A DNA stretch of 6,527 nt from Holophagales bacterium (lineage in GTDB: Bacteria > Acidobacteriota > Holophagae > Holophagales > Holophagaceae): contig JAITFL010000092.1 of NCBI GenBank assembly GCA_031281385.1, positions 1-6,527 on the forward strand, read 5' to 3'. The notes under the pieces are model-generated. The model did no database searches. It had not been told where the DNA came from and was given only the letters and a program-made list of their open reading frames with translations. Made by a program: the position numbers and the translations under genes. This document shows, in pieces, positions 1 through 5,870 of the stretch. The stretch's first letter is position 1. Every line of letters begins with the position of its first letter.

Positions 1-2985
1 ACAAACGACCTGACCACTAGCGGAAATTTGCGGATACGCGGCGGCACGGGGCACTCTACCAAAGCCCTTGTAGATGGGATGACCGTCACAGAGCAGTACA
101 GGGGCTACATAGCCAACACCTTCAACATGTCCGACCTCATCGAATCTGTTGCCGTCATACAGTCCCCGATCAACTCGCGGTATGGGAACAGCGACGGCGG
201 AATCATCACGATGGTCACATCCAAGGGTTCCAACACATTCACAGGCACATTGAGGGCGAATGTGGGCCGCAACAACTGGGGTGTGAACGGTTACACCAAT
301 TACCCCAGGCGCGACGGCACCATTGAAAATCCCACGGGATGGAGGACGACCGATGATCTGACCAGAAGCTATGAGGTGACCATCAAAGGGCCCATCTGGA
401 AAGACCATATCACTTTTGCATACGGGGCCAACTTGACGCCTACCACCTACTCATCTAGAAACGCCTACATCAGGTGGTTCGACAATGGCGATGGGACGTT
501 TGGGAGACCCGAAGATTCTGTCGGCACGTACTTTATGCAAACCAACCCGAACCTGCCTGGCTATGGGGACGTGATCAGAAAAGCCGAGATGTACACCGGC
601 AACGACCCCTACGATCGCTTAATACCCACGACTTCATACAGCAAAAACAATCAATTTTCTGCTATTGCCCAGATTACGTCATCGCACCAAATTGAATGGA
701 ACTATTCCCAGAGAGATGCCATAAGCACGAATGGTGGGCAAGGTACATCCACAAGGGGCGAACCGTGGGACAGGGCCATAAATGGCACTCGCGCATGGAG
801 TACTACGTATAAAGGTGTCATAGGCAGTTATGGTGTTTTGGAAGTCCGTTACGGCAAAACTTATATTTACAACGAGAATGGGTTCGGCATGGCCAATCCC
901 ACTCCTATTCGCACTTACACCGTAAATTCATACATATCTAGGAATCTCACTCCAGACCCCAACGATCCCAATAATTATTATGCAAACGGGATAGTGGAAG
1001 CAGATGCCAGACAGAGCCAGAATCAGTGGCTGGAAGACCCCACAAATTTTTACAATCCTCAAGCCGACTATTACTACTGGACGCACAACGGCCCATGGTC
1101 AGCGCCATCCAGCGAAGGGGCGGGCGGCAACACGGCGACAGTGCTAAACTACCAGCACTTTTTGAACACCAGCAAGGGTAGTCACATCATTGATCTTGGC
1201 TTTCAGCGCGACAGTTACAACTGGCAAAAATCGCCCGCCGGCCCCATGCTGCAGTTTTATTCTCCAGGCCACATCGCGCGCAATTTGGGACCGGGCGACA
1301 TTTGGAACAGCCTGGGCAACCCATCTGCCGCTCCATCGGCTTACGCTGATCATTTTATCGTGTACGACGTGACTAAGGCGTGGCTCAGTGACATCAGCCC
1401 TTGGGGCGTTGCAAAGTACAAAATAAGAGACATGCCCGTCTACGCCCCCACCACTTATCCCAACCGCGTGCATCCGCTTCTAGGCAACGCCGACCCCCGC
1501 TACCCCATGGTTCAACAGCGATTTGGAGAGTCTTCTGGCGAATTTCTGACCAACATGACGTCGTATTACATAAACGACCTCTGGTCAATCAACGACCATC
1601 ATAGCATCCAAGGTGGACTCCGCATTGACAATTTCGAGTTGGTTGATGGCGGCACTAAAGCTGTTGGCTATACCCAGCCAACGCTCAGGTTTGAATACAA
1701 ATGGGACATCCACGGCGACCAGAGCCGCTTGGTGAACGTTTCCTGGGGGCAGTTCCACTCCCAGATACCGACCGGCACATTCAGGCCCATGATAGAATCG
1801 CCAGGCTCCAACACCCAGCGGAGGTACTGGAATAGGCCCAACCCAGATGGATCAAGGGGCAATCCATACTTGGTGACACGAGAAGAATTGATGAACATAG
1901 ATAACTATGGAGAGATAGGGCCACAAACTCTTTATGGCGGGATGATGTACCGGGTTGACCCAAGCTGGAAGGCGCCCATCTCCACAGAAATTCAGGCGGG
2001 TTTCCGCCGCAATTTGTTTGGCGGGGGGTATTGGAGGGCCACATTTGTCTATCGCACATGGATAAACGACTTTGATTTCCACCCAGAGCCAAGCGAGATG
2101 TTCCAGCCCACTCTTGCCAACGGCCAATTGGGCCAGTTGAACATCAGGCGCTACATGAGAAACAACGAAGGCTATTCCAGAAAGTACACCAGCTTAGAAC
2201 TGGAATGGGACTATCCTATCCACAAAAGGTTTACGACCGGCGGCAGTTACACATTCAGCCGCCTGATGTCAAACGTACCTGGTACCACGGACGCTGCAAA
2301 CGACATCGGCGACGCGCCGGGGATGAACTTTGCTTCCTATTGGGACTGGACGGTGGGGTCACGCGATGTGTGGGCTCCCAGCGTCTTGAATGGCCGCGAA
2401 CACTACATCAAGTTCTATTTGCTCTTTGACATTTCCTCCGGCAAAATCAAATCCTCCGTCTCTTTCACGGGCAACTACGCCAGCGGCTCGCCTTACAGGG
2501 ATTCTTTCACCTACAATTTTGGCTTCCCTGTTGAATTCGACCCAAGGTACAGCCAGTTGATTGTCGGCACCTCCGGCGGCAGCAGGCCAAATACTGCTGG
2601 AACAAGTGGATTCGGCAGCAATTTGAGCATTCCGATCAACCTCATGTCAACCAGCCAAGATGAATGGTACTTGTCAATGCGCTATTTGCTCACTGTGCCT
2701 CTGGCCAGAAATATCTCTTGGCTGTCAACCATAGTCATCAACAATCCCTTTAATCATCGCGGCATAGGCCCTTGGTTCAGCACGTCTAGCCCGCAGGGCG
2801 TGACCATACCCAAACAGTTGACGGGAAACTCTACTACAAATGTGGCATTCCCATACGGAGGGTCTGGGCCGGCCGATCCAGGCGTCTGGCTGGCTTATTA
2901 CGACACCGTATCGCGCTTAAACAATTTGTACGTTTCCCGCCAGAGCGGACGCTCTTTTAGCGTGCAAACTGGACTACGGTTCTAG
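1..2985 (+). CDS. TonB-dependent outer-membrane receptor, 3' part (N-terminus outside window)
   Basis: The frame is open from base 1 to TAG at 2983-2985 (994 residues seen), so the true start lies upstream; the TTG at 28 is internal. The first ~77 residues are the end of a plug domain: an IRGG motif (residues 12-15), LVDGM (23-27), then a stretch ending in SRYGNSDGGIITMVTSKG, the typical plug finish. The rest is rich in Tyr, Trp, Asn and Gly with alternating beta-strand patterns, as in a 22-strand barrel, and ends SVQTGLRF with the C-terminal Phe expected of BAM-assembled outer-membrane proteins. The size fits large Oar-like receptors, which usually also carry a signal peptide and a carboxypeptidase-regulatory-like domain; those would be in the missing part. 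The family imports bulky ligands using TonB-ExbBD energy; the ligand is not readable here. Arginine is often coded by AGG, unlike the next gene. A barrel gene follows after 14 bases, probably cotranscribed. Confidence 0.93.
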   Translation, partial: TNDLTTSGNLRIRGGTGHSTKALVDGMTVTEQYRGYIANTFNMSDLIESVAVIQSPINSRYGNSDGGIITMVTSKGSNTFTGTLRANVGRNNWGVNGYTNYPRRDGTIENPTGWRTTDDLTRSYEVTIKGPIWKDHITFAYGANLTPTTYSSRNAYIRWFDNGDGTFGRPEDSVGTYFMQTNPNLPGYGDVIRKAEMYTGNDPYDRLIPTTSYSKNNQFSAIAQITSSHQIEWNYSQRDAISTNGGQGTSTRGEPWDRAINGTRAWSTTYKGVIGSYGVLEVRYGKTYIYNENGFGMANPTPIRTYTVNSYISRNLTPDPNDPNNYYANGIVEADARQSQNQWLEDPTNFYNPQADYYYWTHNGPWSAPSSEGAGGNTATVLNYQHFLNTSKGSHIIDLGFQRDSYNWQKSPAGPMLQFYSPGHIARNLGPGDIWNSLGNPSAAPSAYADHFIVYDVTKAWLSDISPWGVAKYKIRDMPVYAPTTYPNRVHPLLGNADPRYPMVQQRFGESSGEFLTNMTSYYINDLWSINDHHSIQGGLRIDNFELVDGGTKAVGYTQPTLRFEYKWDIHGDQSRLVNVSWGQFHSQIPTGTFRPMIESPGSNTQRRYWNRPNPDGSRGNPYLVTREELMNIDNYGEIGPQTLYGGMMYRVDPSWKAPISTEIQAGFRRNLFGGGYWRATFVYRTWINDFDFHPEPSEMFQPTLANGQLGQLNIRRYMRNNEGYSRKYTSLELEWDYPIHKRFTTGGSYTFSRLMSNVPGTTDAANDIGDAPGMNFASYWDWTVGSRDVWAPSVLNGREHYIKFYLLFDISSGKIKSSVSFTGNYASGSPYRDSFTYNFGFPVEFDPRYSQLIVGTSGGSRPNTAGTSGFGSNLSIPINLMSTSQDEWYLSMRYLLTVPLARNISWLSTIVINNPFNHRGIGPWFSTSSPQGVTIPKQLTGNSTTNVAFPYGGSGPADPGVWLAYYDTVSRLNNLYVSRQSGRSFSVQTGLRF

Positions 2986-2999
2986 GATAGGAGCGAAAC

Positions 3000-3614
3000 A
3001 TGAAAACAATGAGACTTCTGGCAACCGCGCTATTTGTGTCTTCGCCGATGCTGCTTGCAGACGATGGCGATTACAACTATAAGTTCAGCCTTGCAGCCGG
3101 CTTCAGCTTGGCCAGCGGACACGCCCACGACATGACCCAAAAGACTTGGGGCGGCCTGGGCGCATTCAATGGCGAGTTTGGCATTCTGTTCAAACACCCA
3201 CAGGCGACAAAGGTGGCCATCCGCCCCAATTTCGGCATGGTCAAAATCCTGGGCGACAAGCCCACGGAAGAACACCCCGAGATTTACGACCTGATGGGCA
3301 TCTATGGCGGCTGCGACATTATATATACGCCGTTCAAGGGCCTGCCCGTGTCAATTTCGACGGGTCCTTCCATGCACGTCTGGAACGTGGATTTGGTGGA
3401 TGCACCAGGCAATCCGAGCCAAGGCGACAAGGGCGTCAAATTTGGCTGGCGCGTTGGGCTTCACTATGAATTCAACCCCAAGTGGCGCGCTGAATTGACC
3501 TACGCGCTGACCGAATGGCGCACTATCAACAGCGAAATAAGCACGCAACTGGACGTGGGGTTCAACCCCAGCCGACCCGCGTACTTCTGTGTCAGGGTAG
3601 GCTATAGTTTTTGA
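3000..3614 (+). CDS. Small outer-membrane beta-barrel protein (204 aa)
   Basis: The ATG at 3000 is preceded by a good ribosome site, AGGAG at 2989-2993, with a 6-base gap. The protein starts with a basic n-region (MKTMR), a hydrophobic core and a likely signal peptidase I site after residue 20 (SPMLLA/DDGD), so export is expected. The mature ~184 residues show repeated short amphipathic strands with Gly and aromatic residues (for example KFSLAAGFSLASG, VGLHYEFNPKWRAELTYAL) and end VRVGYSF, an aromatic C-terminus typical of outer-membrane barrels of about eight strands (OmpA/OmpW-like fold). No enzyme motif is visible. It lies 14 bases after the TonB receptor gene, which suggests cotranscription and perhaps a supporting role at the outer membrane; this is inference from position. 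Similar ~200-aa barrel proteins are, as I recall, common in Holophaga-type Acidobacteriota. The function is unknown. Confidence 0.85.
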   Translation: MKTMRLLATALFVSSPMLLADDGDYNYKFSLAAGFSLASGHAHDMTQKTWGGLGAFNGEFGILFKHPQATKVAIRPNFGMVKILGDKPTEEHPEIYDLMGIYGGCDIIYTPFKGLPVSISTGPSMHVWNVDLVDAPGNPSQGDKGVKFGWRVGLHYEFNPKWRAELTYALTEWRTINSEISTQLDVGFNPSRPAYFCVRVGYSF

Positions 3615-3618
3615 GCTT

Positions 3619-3642
3619 CTTGTAAAGCGCTAGTTTTGCAAG
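3619..3642 (+). terminator. Hairpin just after the barrel gene, possible terminator without a T-tract
   Basis: The arms CTTGTAAAGC (3619-3628) and GTTTTGCAAG (3633-3642) can form ten pairs, including two G-T wobbles, around the loop GCTA. The hairpin starts four bases after the stop codon at 3612-3614. No run of T follows, so it is not a classical rho-independent terminator; it may be a transcript-end stabiliser or a rho-assisted stop. Confidence 0.35.
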
Positions 3643-3655
3643 TCAACGGAGTTGC

Positions 3656-3695
3656 TTATACCAAGTTGCGTTCATCGAAACGCGACTTGGTATAA
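3656..3695. repeat. Long palindromic repeat, copy 1
   Basis: The left arm at 3656-3672 (TTATACCAAGTTGCGTT) and right arm at 3679-3695 (AACGCGACTTGGTATAA) are complementary over 17 positions, with one G-T wobble (3667 with 3684) and a 6-base loop CATCGA. A same-orientation relative lies at 5871-5904, matching 28 of 34 bases over 3660-3693. A dispersed palindrome of this size in intergenic DNA is typical of REP/MITE-like elements; it could also be an operator or a structured RNA end. The right arm overlaps the likely -35 region of the downstream promoter. Confidence 0.8.
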
Positions 3696-3713
3696 CTGTG
3701 CTTGCGCTATAAT
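3687..3713 (+). promoter_or_regulatory. Likely promoter for the MmcQ/YjbR and flavin reductase genes
   Basis: A perfect -10 hexamer TATAAT lies at 3708-3713. The best -35 candidate is TTGGTA at 3687-3692 (4 of 6 to TTGACA), with a short 15-base spacer, inside the right arm of the palindromic repeat. A start of transcription about seven bases after the -10 would fall at or next to the ATG at 3721, implying a leaderless or nearly leaderless mRNA. The -10 is strong on sight; the -35 is weak. Confidence 0.5.
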
Positions 3714-3720
3714 GAGGCGC

Positions 3721-4077
3721 ATGACTCGAAAAAAACTCATCGCCTTCTGCCTGAGCTTTCCTGGGGCCTACGAGGACTATCCCTTTGATGGAATCACAGA
3801 CCCCGGCGCGTGGACGGTGATGCGCCACAGGGCCAACAAAAAGTCATTCGCGCTGATTTTTGAAATGGACGGGAAGCTCTGCGCCAACCTAAAGTGCGAC
3901 CCATTCGAGGCAGACTTCCTGCGCCAGGTGTTCAAAGGGGTGATGCCGGCCTACCACATGAACAAGCAGCACTGGAACACGGTAGTCATCGGCTCGGACG
4001 TGCCGGAGGGCGAACTGTTTAGGCAGATCGAAAACAGCTATGAGCTAATTAAACCAAAAGCCAGGAAACGAAAATGA
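3721..4077 (+). CDS. MmcQ/YjbR family protein (118 aa)
   Basis: The protein matches the small MmcQ/YjbR family, which adopts a CyaY-like fold and is often described as a DNA-binding domain, although its biochemical role is not settled. Family-typical stretches are the N-terminus MTRKKLIAFCLSFPGAYEDY (1-20), WTVMRHRANKKSFALIFE (31-48), GKLCANLKCDPFEADFLRQV (51-70), VMPAYHMNKQHWNTVVI (74-90) and a basic tail KPKARKRK. The length of 118 aa is normal. I chose ATG 3721 because family homology starts at MTRKKL. An in-frame ATG at 3712 would add three residues and overlaps the -10 box, and a longer reading from TTG 3652 would run through the palindromic repeat. GAGG at 3714-3717 sits only three bases before ATG 3721, too close for a good ribosome site, in line with a leaderless start. 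The stop overlaps the next start (ATGA at 4074-4077), indicating translational coupling. Confidence 0.9.
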   Translation: MTRKKLIAFCLSFPGAYEDYPFDGITDPGAWTVMRHRANKKSFALIFEMDGKLCANLKCDPFEADFLRQVFKGVMPAYHMNKQHWNTVVIGSDVPEGELFRQIENSYELIKPKARKRK

Positions 4078-4616
4078 AATTTGAAGACATCTTTGAACAG
4101 ATACTGCCAGAAGAGATTACAGACAATGTATTTACTTTGGTGGGCAAGGTATTTCCAGTTGTCACCGTGGGTGCGCCAGGCAGACACAATTCGATGGTAG
4201 CCAGCGGGGGCGGAATGGGCCTTCTGTTCAGGAAGCCAGCGACTTGGTGCGTATTCCCGTCAAAGCGATATACGCTTGAACTGATAGAAAAGGAACAATC
4301 TTACACGCTTTCCTATTTCCCCGACAAATACAGAGAACAGTTCATGTTTTTGGGTAGGGAATCCGGCAGGGACAGCAACAAAATGGAAGAGGTCGAATTG
4401 ACCGCGATTGAAACTCCGCTTCACAACACGTCTTTTGAGGAATCGCGCCTCATTGTTGAATGCAGCCTTATGCAGATAACCGTTCCCCAAATCAGCGATT
4501 TTTGTTCTGAGGAAACCCAAAAATACCTTGCCGAAACGTACCAAGACCCAGGCGAGATACGCAAGTATGTCTTTGGGGGGATTAATGCGGTTTGGAAAAA
4601 GAGAGAAAAAATATGA
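4074..4616 (+). CDS. Flavin reductase-like / flavoredoxin-family protein (180 aa)
   Basis: The protein has the layout of the flavin-reductase-like FMN-binding split-barrel family (flavoredoxin type): DNVFTLVGKVFPVVTVG (18-33), HNSMVASGGGMGLLFRKPA (38-56), where family members place the FMN-contacting Ser/Ala-Ser-x-Gly-Gly segment, SKRYTLELIEKEQSYTLSYF (63-82), and LGRESGRDSNKMEEVELT (93-110), the typical G-x-x-S-G-R-D segment. The length of 180 aa is normal for this branch. Such proteins bind FMN in the cytoplasm and pass electrons between NAD(P)H or ferredoxin-type donors and acceptors; the acceptor here is unknown. AGGA at 4063-4066 is the ribosome site, seven bases before the ATG at 4074, and the ATGA overlap couples it to the MmcQ/YjbR gene. 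It ends at TGA 4614-4616, after which comes a structured non-coding stretch. Confidence 0.88.
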   Translation: MKFEDIFEQILPEEITDNVFTLVGKVFPVVTVGAPGRHNSMVASGGGMGLLFRKPATWCVFPSKRYTLELIEKEQSYTLSYFPDKYREQFMFLGRESGRDSNKMEEVELTAIETPLHNTSFEESRLIVECSLMQITVPQISDFCSEETQKYLAETYQDPGEIRKYVFGGINAVWKKREKI

Positions 4617-4654
4617 CATGTAGAGCCTCTTGTAAAACTCTGGCATATTGGGGC

Positions 4655-4673
4655 TACCAAACTCCATTTGGTA
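4655..4673. repeat. Short perfect hairpin TACCAAA/TTTGGTA
   Basis: The arms TACCAAA (4655-4661) and TTTGGTA (4667-4673) pair perfectly over 7 bp around the loop CTCCA. The outer TACCAA/TTGGTA is also the outer part of the palindromic repeat at 3656-3695, so this may be a reduced relative of that repeat, though similarity is limited to these ends. Confidence 0.6.
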
Positions 4674-4694
4674 AATTGACAATTGACAATGAAC
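4674..4694 (+). repeat. Tandem heptamer repeat (AATTGAC x2 plus a variant)
   Basis: AATTGAC occurs at 4674-4680 and 4681-4687, followed by the variant AATGAAC at 4688-4694 and another AATT start. Short tandem heptamers of this kind are known in intergenic DNA of several bacterial groups, and copy number often varies between strains. The repeat directly abuts the hairpin at 4655-4673. Confidence 0.75.
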
Positions 4695-4697
4695 AAT

Positions 4698-4734
4698 TCT
4701 CGGTATTCTGCGCTTGCGCTCCGAATACGCGAGA
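4698..4734. repeat. Imperfect 15-bp inverted repeat
   Basis: TCTCG (4698-4702) pairs with CGAGA (4730-4734); GTATTC (4703-4708) pairs with GAATAC (4723-4728), leaving G4729 bulged; inside, GCGC (4710-4713) can pair with GCGC (4716-4719), although with only two bases between them the innermost pairs would open. The pattern of stem, bulge and second stem looks like a folded RNA or a small palindromic element. Confidence 0.6.
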
Positions 4735-4736
4735 CC

Positions 4737-4763
4737 CCAACGTGGGCCGTTGCAACACGTTGG
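4737..4763. repeat. 8-bp inverted repeat CCAACGTG/CACGTTGG
   Basis: CCAACGTG (4737-4744) and CACGTTGG (4756-4763) are perfectly complementary with an 11-base loop. It lies two bases after the preceding imperfect inverted repeat, so the two may be stacked elements of one structure. Confidence 0.6.
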
Positions 4764-4822
4764 CAGGTTTTGGCAGTCTGGGCGTTTTGCCTTCGCTCGC
4801 CTTCGTTTTGACAATGATGGAT

Positions 4823-4837
4823 GCGGCCAATGGCCGC
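4823..4837. repeat. GC-rich palindrome GCGGCCA-A-TGGCCGC
   Basis: Seven bases on each side of A4830 are perfectly complementary. As RNA it would fold with a small loop after opening of the innermost pairs; as DNA it is a near-perfect dyad suited to a dimeric protein or to cruciform extrusion. No T-tract follows (GCCGATTTTC), so a classical terminator is not supported. Confidence 0.5.
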
Positions 4838-4923
4838 GCCGATTTTCTTAGATGGGGACACTCATTTTGAAGAGGCTTCCATCATTGGAATGGCGGTTTT
4901 GCAATTACCTCGATGGATAATGT

Positions 4924-4930
4924 GGGAGGG
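4924..4930 (+). promoter_or_regulatory. Ribosome binding site fixing the flavodoxin start
   Basis: GGGAGGG at 4924-4930 lies seven bases before ATG 4938. It decides this start over the in-frame ATG at 4821, which would add 39 residues with no family similarity and would translate the GC-rich palindrome. Confidence 0.75.
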
Positions 4931-4937
4931 CAAACAG

Positions 4938-5420
4938 ATGGGCAAAAAACTGGTGGCTTATTTTTCGACGAGCGGCCTCACGCGCAGCGTGGCAGAGAGT
5001 TTGGCGCAGACGGCCAACGCGGATCTGTATGAAATCAAGCCCAAAGTGCCATACACAAAAGCAGACTTGGATTGGCAGAACAAGCAATCCCGCAGTTCCA
5101 TAGAGATGGGCGACAAATCCTCGCGCCCGGAGCTGGCCGACAAAGATGCCAACATCGCCGCCTACGATGTTGTGTTCATTGGTTTTCCAATCTGGTGGTA
5201 TGTGGCGCCGACTATCGTAAACACTTTCCTAGAGAGCTACGACTTTGCGGGGAAGACCATTATTCTCTTTGCCACTTCTGGCAGCAGCGGCATGGGCCAG
5301 ACAGTGGCTAACCTGAAAGACAGCGTTAACCCTTCCGCGACCATAATAGAGGGCAAAGTTCTTAATGGACAACAGACCAAAGAAAGCCTTGCGGATTGGG
5401 TCAACAGCCTTGGTTTGTGA
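4938..5420 (+). CDS. Flavodoxin-fold protein (160 aa)
   Basis: The protein opens with MGKKLVAYFSTSGLTRSVAE, a beta-strand followed by the Ser/Thr-rich FMN phosphate loop (residues 9-15), as in flavodoxins. Further family segments are DLYEIKPKVPYTKADLDW (29-46), SRPELADKDANIAAYDVVFIGFPIWWYVAPTI (62-93), where the Trp-Trp-Tyr region flanks the flavin ring, and GKTIILFATSGSSGMGQT (105-122). It most resembles the ~160-aa flavodoxin group found widely in anaerobic Firmicutes and Bacteroidetes (Flavodoxin_4 type, often annotated NAD(P)H-dependent oxidoreductase). It should bind FMN non-covalently in the cytoplasm and carry or transfer electrons; the redox partners are unknown. The flavin-reductase-family gene upstream is a possible partner by position only. 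The Cdd1-like gene follows after 22 bases, so the two are probably cotranscribed. Confidence 0.92.
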   Translation: MGKKLVAYFSTSGLTRSVAESLAQTANADLYEIKPKVPYTKADLDWQNKQSRSSIEMGDKSSRPELADKDANIAAYDVVFIGFPIWWYVAPTIVNTFLESYDFAGKTIILFATSGSSGMGQTVANLKDSVNPSATIIEGKVLNGQQTKESLADWVNSLGL

Positions 5421-5442
5421 AAAGCTGTTTGAAGAGGGAATT

Positions 5443-5691
5443 ATGACCGACCTATTAAAAATTCCCGGCATCGGCAAGAATATGTCGCAACACCTGATCG
5501 CCGCTGGCTATCCAAACATCGCGTCACTAAAAGGCCAAAGCCCCGATGAAGTTTATGCAAGGGACTGCGCCGCGCAGGGCGCAACCGTTGACCGATGCGC
5601 TCTATATTGCTATCGCTTGGCGGTGCATTACGCCGACCACGATGGGCAGTTGCCTAAGTGCAAACAAAACTGGTGGAACTGGAAGGATTGA
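5443..5691 (+). CDS. Cdd1-type helix-hairpin-helix protein (82 aa)
   Basis: The N-terminus LLKIPGIGKNMSQHLIAAGY (residues 4-23) is a helix-hairpin-helix motif with the I-P-G-I-G-K hairpin, which in other families contacts the DNA backbone without sequence preference. The rest, with YARDCAAQGATVDRCALYCYRLAVHYA (38-64) and the C-terminal WWNWKD, matches the small family called Cdd1 or 'pathogenicity locus', named after a gene beside the Clostridioides difficile toxin locus; despite the name it is widespread and not a virulence marker. It has four Cys (42, 52, 56, 73), of which those in the RDC and DRC segments are, as I recall, conserved. The length is normal. GAGGG at 5434-5438 precedes ATG 5443 as ribosome site. 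The molecular function is unknown; DNA binding is inferred from the motif. Confidence 0.9.
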   Translation: MTDLLKIPGIGKNMSQHLIAAGYPNIASLKGQSPDEVYARDCAAQGATVDRCALYCYRLAVHYADHDGQLPKCKQNWWNWKD

Positions 5692-5693
5692 AA

Positions 5694-5855
5694 GTGGCTG
5701 ATGCCTTTGCCGATCCGGGATCAAATGCCATAAATCTCATATTGCACAAAAATGGGAATTATCGTGTTGACTTGGAATTCCAAAATCCGCAAAAACCATT
5801 TATGAACCGATGCGTCACAGCCAAGATGAAAGGGCGACCAAAAACGAGCCGATGA
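5694..5855 (+). CDS. Possible small hypothetical protein (53 aa)
   Basis: A frame opens at GTG 5694, two bases after the Cdd1-like stop, and runs to TGA 5853-5855. GGAAGG at 5681-5686 is well placed as a ribosome site seven bases before it, but those bases also code the conserved end of the preceding protein. The product would have the sequence pattern of a short beta-hairpin (NGNYRVDLEF, residues 20-29) and a basic tail (KMKGRPKTSR). No signal peptide or membrane segment is visible and I recognise no family. The frame remains open upstream to 5658 inside the Cdd1-like gene, so it could also be a remnant of a larger gene or a chance frame. Confidence 0.3.
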   Translation: MADAFADPGSNAINLILHKNGNYRVDLEFQNPQKPFMNRCVTAKMKGRPKTSR

Positions 5856-5870
5856 TTACGTCCATTTTGT

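Larger units (their letters stand above)
4617..4937. other. 321-base non-coding stretch rich in inverted repeats
   Basis: No convincing gene is present. A plus-strand frame stays open from 4613 to 4870, but it runs through tandem heptamers and several palindromes and matches no family I know. The stretch holds, in order: a 14-base motif shared with the end of the barrel gene (4623-4636), a 7-bp hairpin (4655-4673), tandem heptamers (4674-4694), an imperfect 15-bp hairpin (4698-4734), an 8-bp inverted repeat (4737-4763), a GC-rich palindrome (4823-4837) and a GGGGACACTCATTTTGA segment (4854-4870). The last bases carry the flavodoxin ribosome site. Two TTGACA boxes (4676-4681 and 4683-4688) could serve as -35 elements, but the best -10 after them (TATTCT, 4704-4709) is poor and only 15 bases from the second box. 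Confidence 0.75.

Noticed and set aside
3652..3720. Longer N-terminus of the MmcQ/YjbR protein from TTG 3652
   Set aside because: It would translate the palindromic repeat and promoter; family homology begins at ATG 3721.
4676..4709. Promoter made of TTGACA boxes in the heptamer repeat and TATTCT
   Set aside because: The -10 is poor, spacing is 15 or 22 bases, and the TTGACA strings are a by-product of the tandem heptamer.
4260..4861. Long minus-strand frames opposite the flavin reductase gene and the following non-coding stretch
   Set aside because: They are antisense to a well-supported gene and have no recognisable domains or ribosome sites.
4613..4870. Open plus-strand frame of 85 codons starting ATG 4613, overlapping the flavin reductase stop (ATGA)
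   Set aside because: No good ribosome site, no family similarity, and the frame reads through tandem heptamers and several palindromes; such heptamer arrays often give false ORFs.
4821..4937. N-terminal extension of the flavodoxin from ATG 4821
   Set aside because: The 39 extra residues do not resemble flavodoxins, the frame crosses a GC-rich palindrome, and a strong ribosome site precedes ATG 4938.
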